Part shown: positions 63,297-64,000 of the stretch, piece by piece
Layout of the letters: each line of letters starts with the position of its first letter
Position numbering within the stretch: the stretch's first letter is position 1
Origin: Roseivirga sp. UBA6052
GTDB taxonomy: Bacteria > Bacteroidota > Bacteroidia > Cytophagales > Cyclobacteriaceae
DNA: 64,000 nt
Direction of reading: 5' to 3'
Assembly (NCBI GenBank): GCA_002427755.1
Contig: DIYO01000009.1
Coordinates: forward strand, 313,296 to 377,295
Made by a program: the position numbers and the translations under genes
The notes under the pieces: generated by a model
Told to the model about the DNA's origin: nothing
The model's input: the letters and a program-made list of their open reading frames with translations, nothing else
Databases searched by the model: none

Positions 63297-63828
63297 AATT
63301 GGCGCATTGATCGCTTTAGTGATGATCAGTTTTAATGCTGAAGCACAAAAAGGTAAACGAAAAAAACACGACCCTGAAAGAGCTGCTCAAACCAAAGCGG
63401 AATTTTTAAAGGTAGACAGAGGAATGAATAACTTCTTTAATACAGCCTATGGCTACGCCATTTTTCCTTCTATTGGTAAAGGTGCAATAGGTATAGGAGG
63501 TGCTGCTGGTAAAGGAGTAGTGTATAAAGGAGGTGCCGTTGCAGGAGGCGTAAATATGACTCAAGTCTCTGTAGGTTTTCAATTTGGTGGTCAGGCATAC
63601 AGCGAAGTAATCTTCTTTGAAAATGAAGACGCTTATAAACGCTTTGTCCAAAACGAGTTTCAATTTGCAGCTCAAGCTTCGGCCGTAGCTTTAAAGTCAG
63701 GAATTTCTGCAGATGCCAAATATGCGGATGGTGTGGCCGTATTTACCATGGCCAAAGGCGGATTGATGTATGAAGCTTCAGTCGGTGGTCAACGATTCAA
63801 ATATATACCGCCAAACAAAATGAAATAA
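63280..63828 (+). CDS. SYLF-domain lipid-binding protein
   Basis: 182 residues with a signal peptide (residues 4-20, ending NAEAQ) followed by a lysine-rich stretch. The SYLF domain (about 45-182) shows AYGYAIFPSIGKGAIGIGGAAGKG, FQFGGQAYSEVIFFENEDAY and the C-terminal KGGLMYEASVGGQRFKY. SYLF domains bind phosphoinositides in eukaryotes; bacterial copies are exported proteins of unknown role. ATG 63280 overlaps the AlbA_2 gene by 17 bases. A terminator follows. Confidence 0.88.
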   Translation: MNKIFRIGALIALVMISFNAEAQKGKRKKHDPERAAQTKAEFLKVDRGMNNFFNTAYGYAIFPSIGKGAIGIGGAAGKGVVYKGGAVAGGVNMTQVSVGFQFGGQAYSEVIFFENEDAYKRFVQNEFQFAAQASAVALKSGISADAKYADGVAVFTMAKGGLMYEASVGGQRFKYIPPNKMK

Positions 63829-63829
63829 T

Positions 63830-63855
63830 AAAAGCCCCTCAATGAGGGGCTTTTT
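63830..63855. terminator. Bidirectional rho-independent terminator
   Basis: AAAAGCCCCTC (63830-63840), loop AAT, GAGGGGCTTTTT (63844-63855). It ends the SYLF transcript and, by its A-tract, can also end transcripts from the YbjQ-like gene on the other strand. Confidence 0.9.
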
Positions 63856-63897
63856 CATGGGATAGAAAACCCTAATTACCTTATCAACCTTTAGGGC

Positions 63898-64000
63898 TTA
63901 CTTTTGGTAAGTAACAGCTGTACCGCTAGCGGTAACCATCAGCATACTGCTACTCTGTCCGATGGTTTCATAATCCAAATCGATGCCGATCACGGCATTG
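63898..64000 (-). CDS. YbjQ/UPF0145 heavy-metal-binding-like protein (partial, C-terminus only)
   Basis: The last 34 codons read NAVIGIDLDYETIGQSSSML then MVTASGTAV and TYQK before the stop. VIGIDLDYETIG and MLMVTASGTAV are the hallmark of the YbjQ family, a small pentameric protein of unknown function. The start lies beyond the right edge. Confidence 0.85.
   Translation of the reverse strand, partial: NAVIGIDLDYETIGQSSSMLMVTASGTAVTYQK

Noticed and set aside
1..64000. CRISPR array, prophage, IS element or tRNA genes
   Set aside because: No regularly spaced direct repeats, integrase, transposase or phage genes, or cloverleaf-like sequences were seen in any intergenic region.

Overview
The window is an ordinary-looking chromosomal segment of a Bacteroidota bacterium, most likely of the order Cytophagales (inferred). 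The signs are AT-rich sequence, signal peptides ending in AQ or SQ, SusC-like receptors, CarboxypepD_reg-like domains, a RemB/Wzi-like outer-membrane protein, type B L31, BshA (bacillithiol), DUF1761, and almost no Shine-Dalgarno sequences. Genes are densely packed on both strands. No gene-free stretch exceeds about 215 bases. I found no tRNA, rRNA, CRISPR array, IS element or prophage.

Layout. 1-2473 (minus): DNA polymerase III delta-prime end, a GlmU-like protein, and L31 with its terminator. 2626-8331 (plus): an outer-membrane barrel protein, a lipid-exporter-like ABC protein, GmhA and ComM. 8328-12305: an esterase divergent from an ABC ATPase/permease pair, the same order as tesA/ybbA-ybbP in E. 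coli. 12390-16243 (plus): small secreted proteins, an amidohydrolase and a TPR lipoprotein. 16310-25638 (minus): Prc-type protease, FtsX-like permease, S41 protease, MarR regulator and a large BNR-repeat protein. 25849-26367: an exported RidA-like protein flanked by palindromic repeats. 26492-34257 (minus): ClpB and two adjacent SusC-like receptors without SusD. 34435-35946 (plus): thioesterase and RlmN.

35994-46995 (plus) is the most unusual region. Six co-oriented envelope genes lie in a row. Four encode proteins with an N-terminal macroglobulin-like (MG2-like) region and a C-terminal TonB-receptor plug domain but no beta-barrel; three of these are tandem paralogues. Two encode paired CarboxypepD_reg proteins. 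Tight overlaps suggest one operon. The function is unknown, and it is my best candidate for an undescribed system.

46992-50941 (minus): two rhomboid proteases, MutL and a small membrane protein. 51021-55911 (plus): a GH3/serine-hydrolase fusion, BshA and a nucleotide-sugar-epimerase-like protein. 55874-58054 (minus): small proteins and a MerR/B12-type regulator that has lost the usual cobalt-ligand histidine. 58246-60863 (plus): a VWA/AAA+ pair. The right end carries a TlpA-like thioredoxin lipoprotein, an AlbA_2 protein, a SYLF protein and the end of a YbjQ-family gene.
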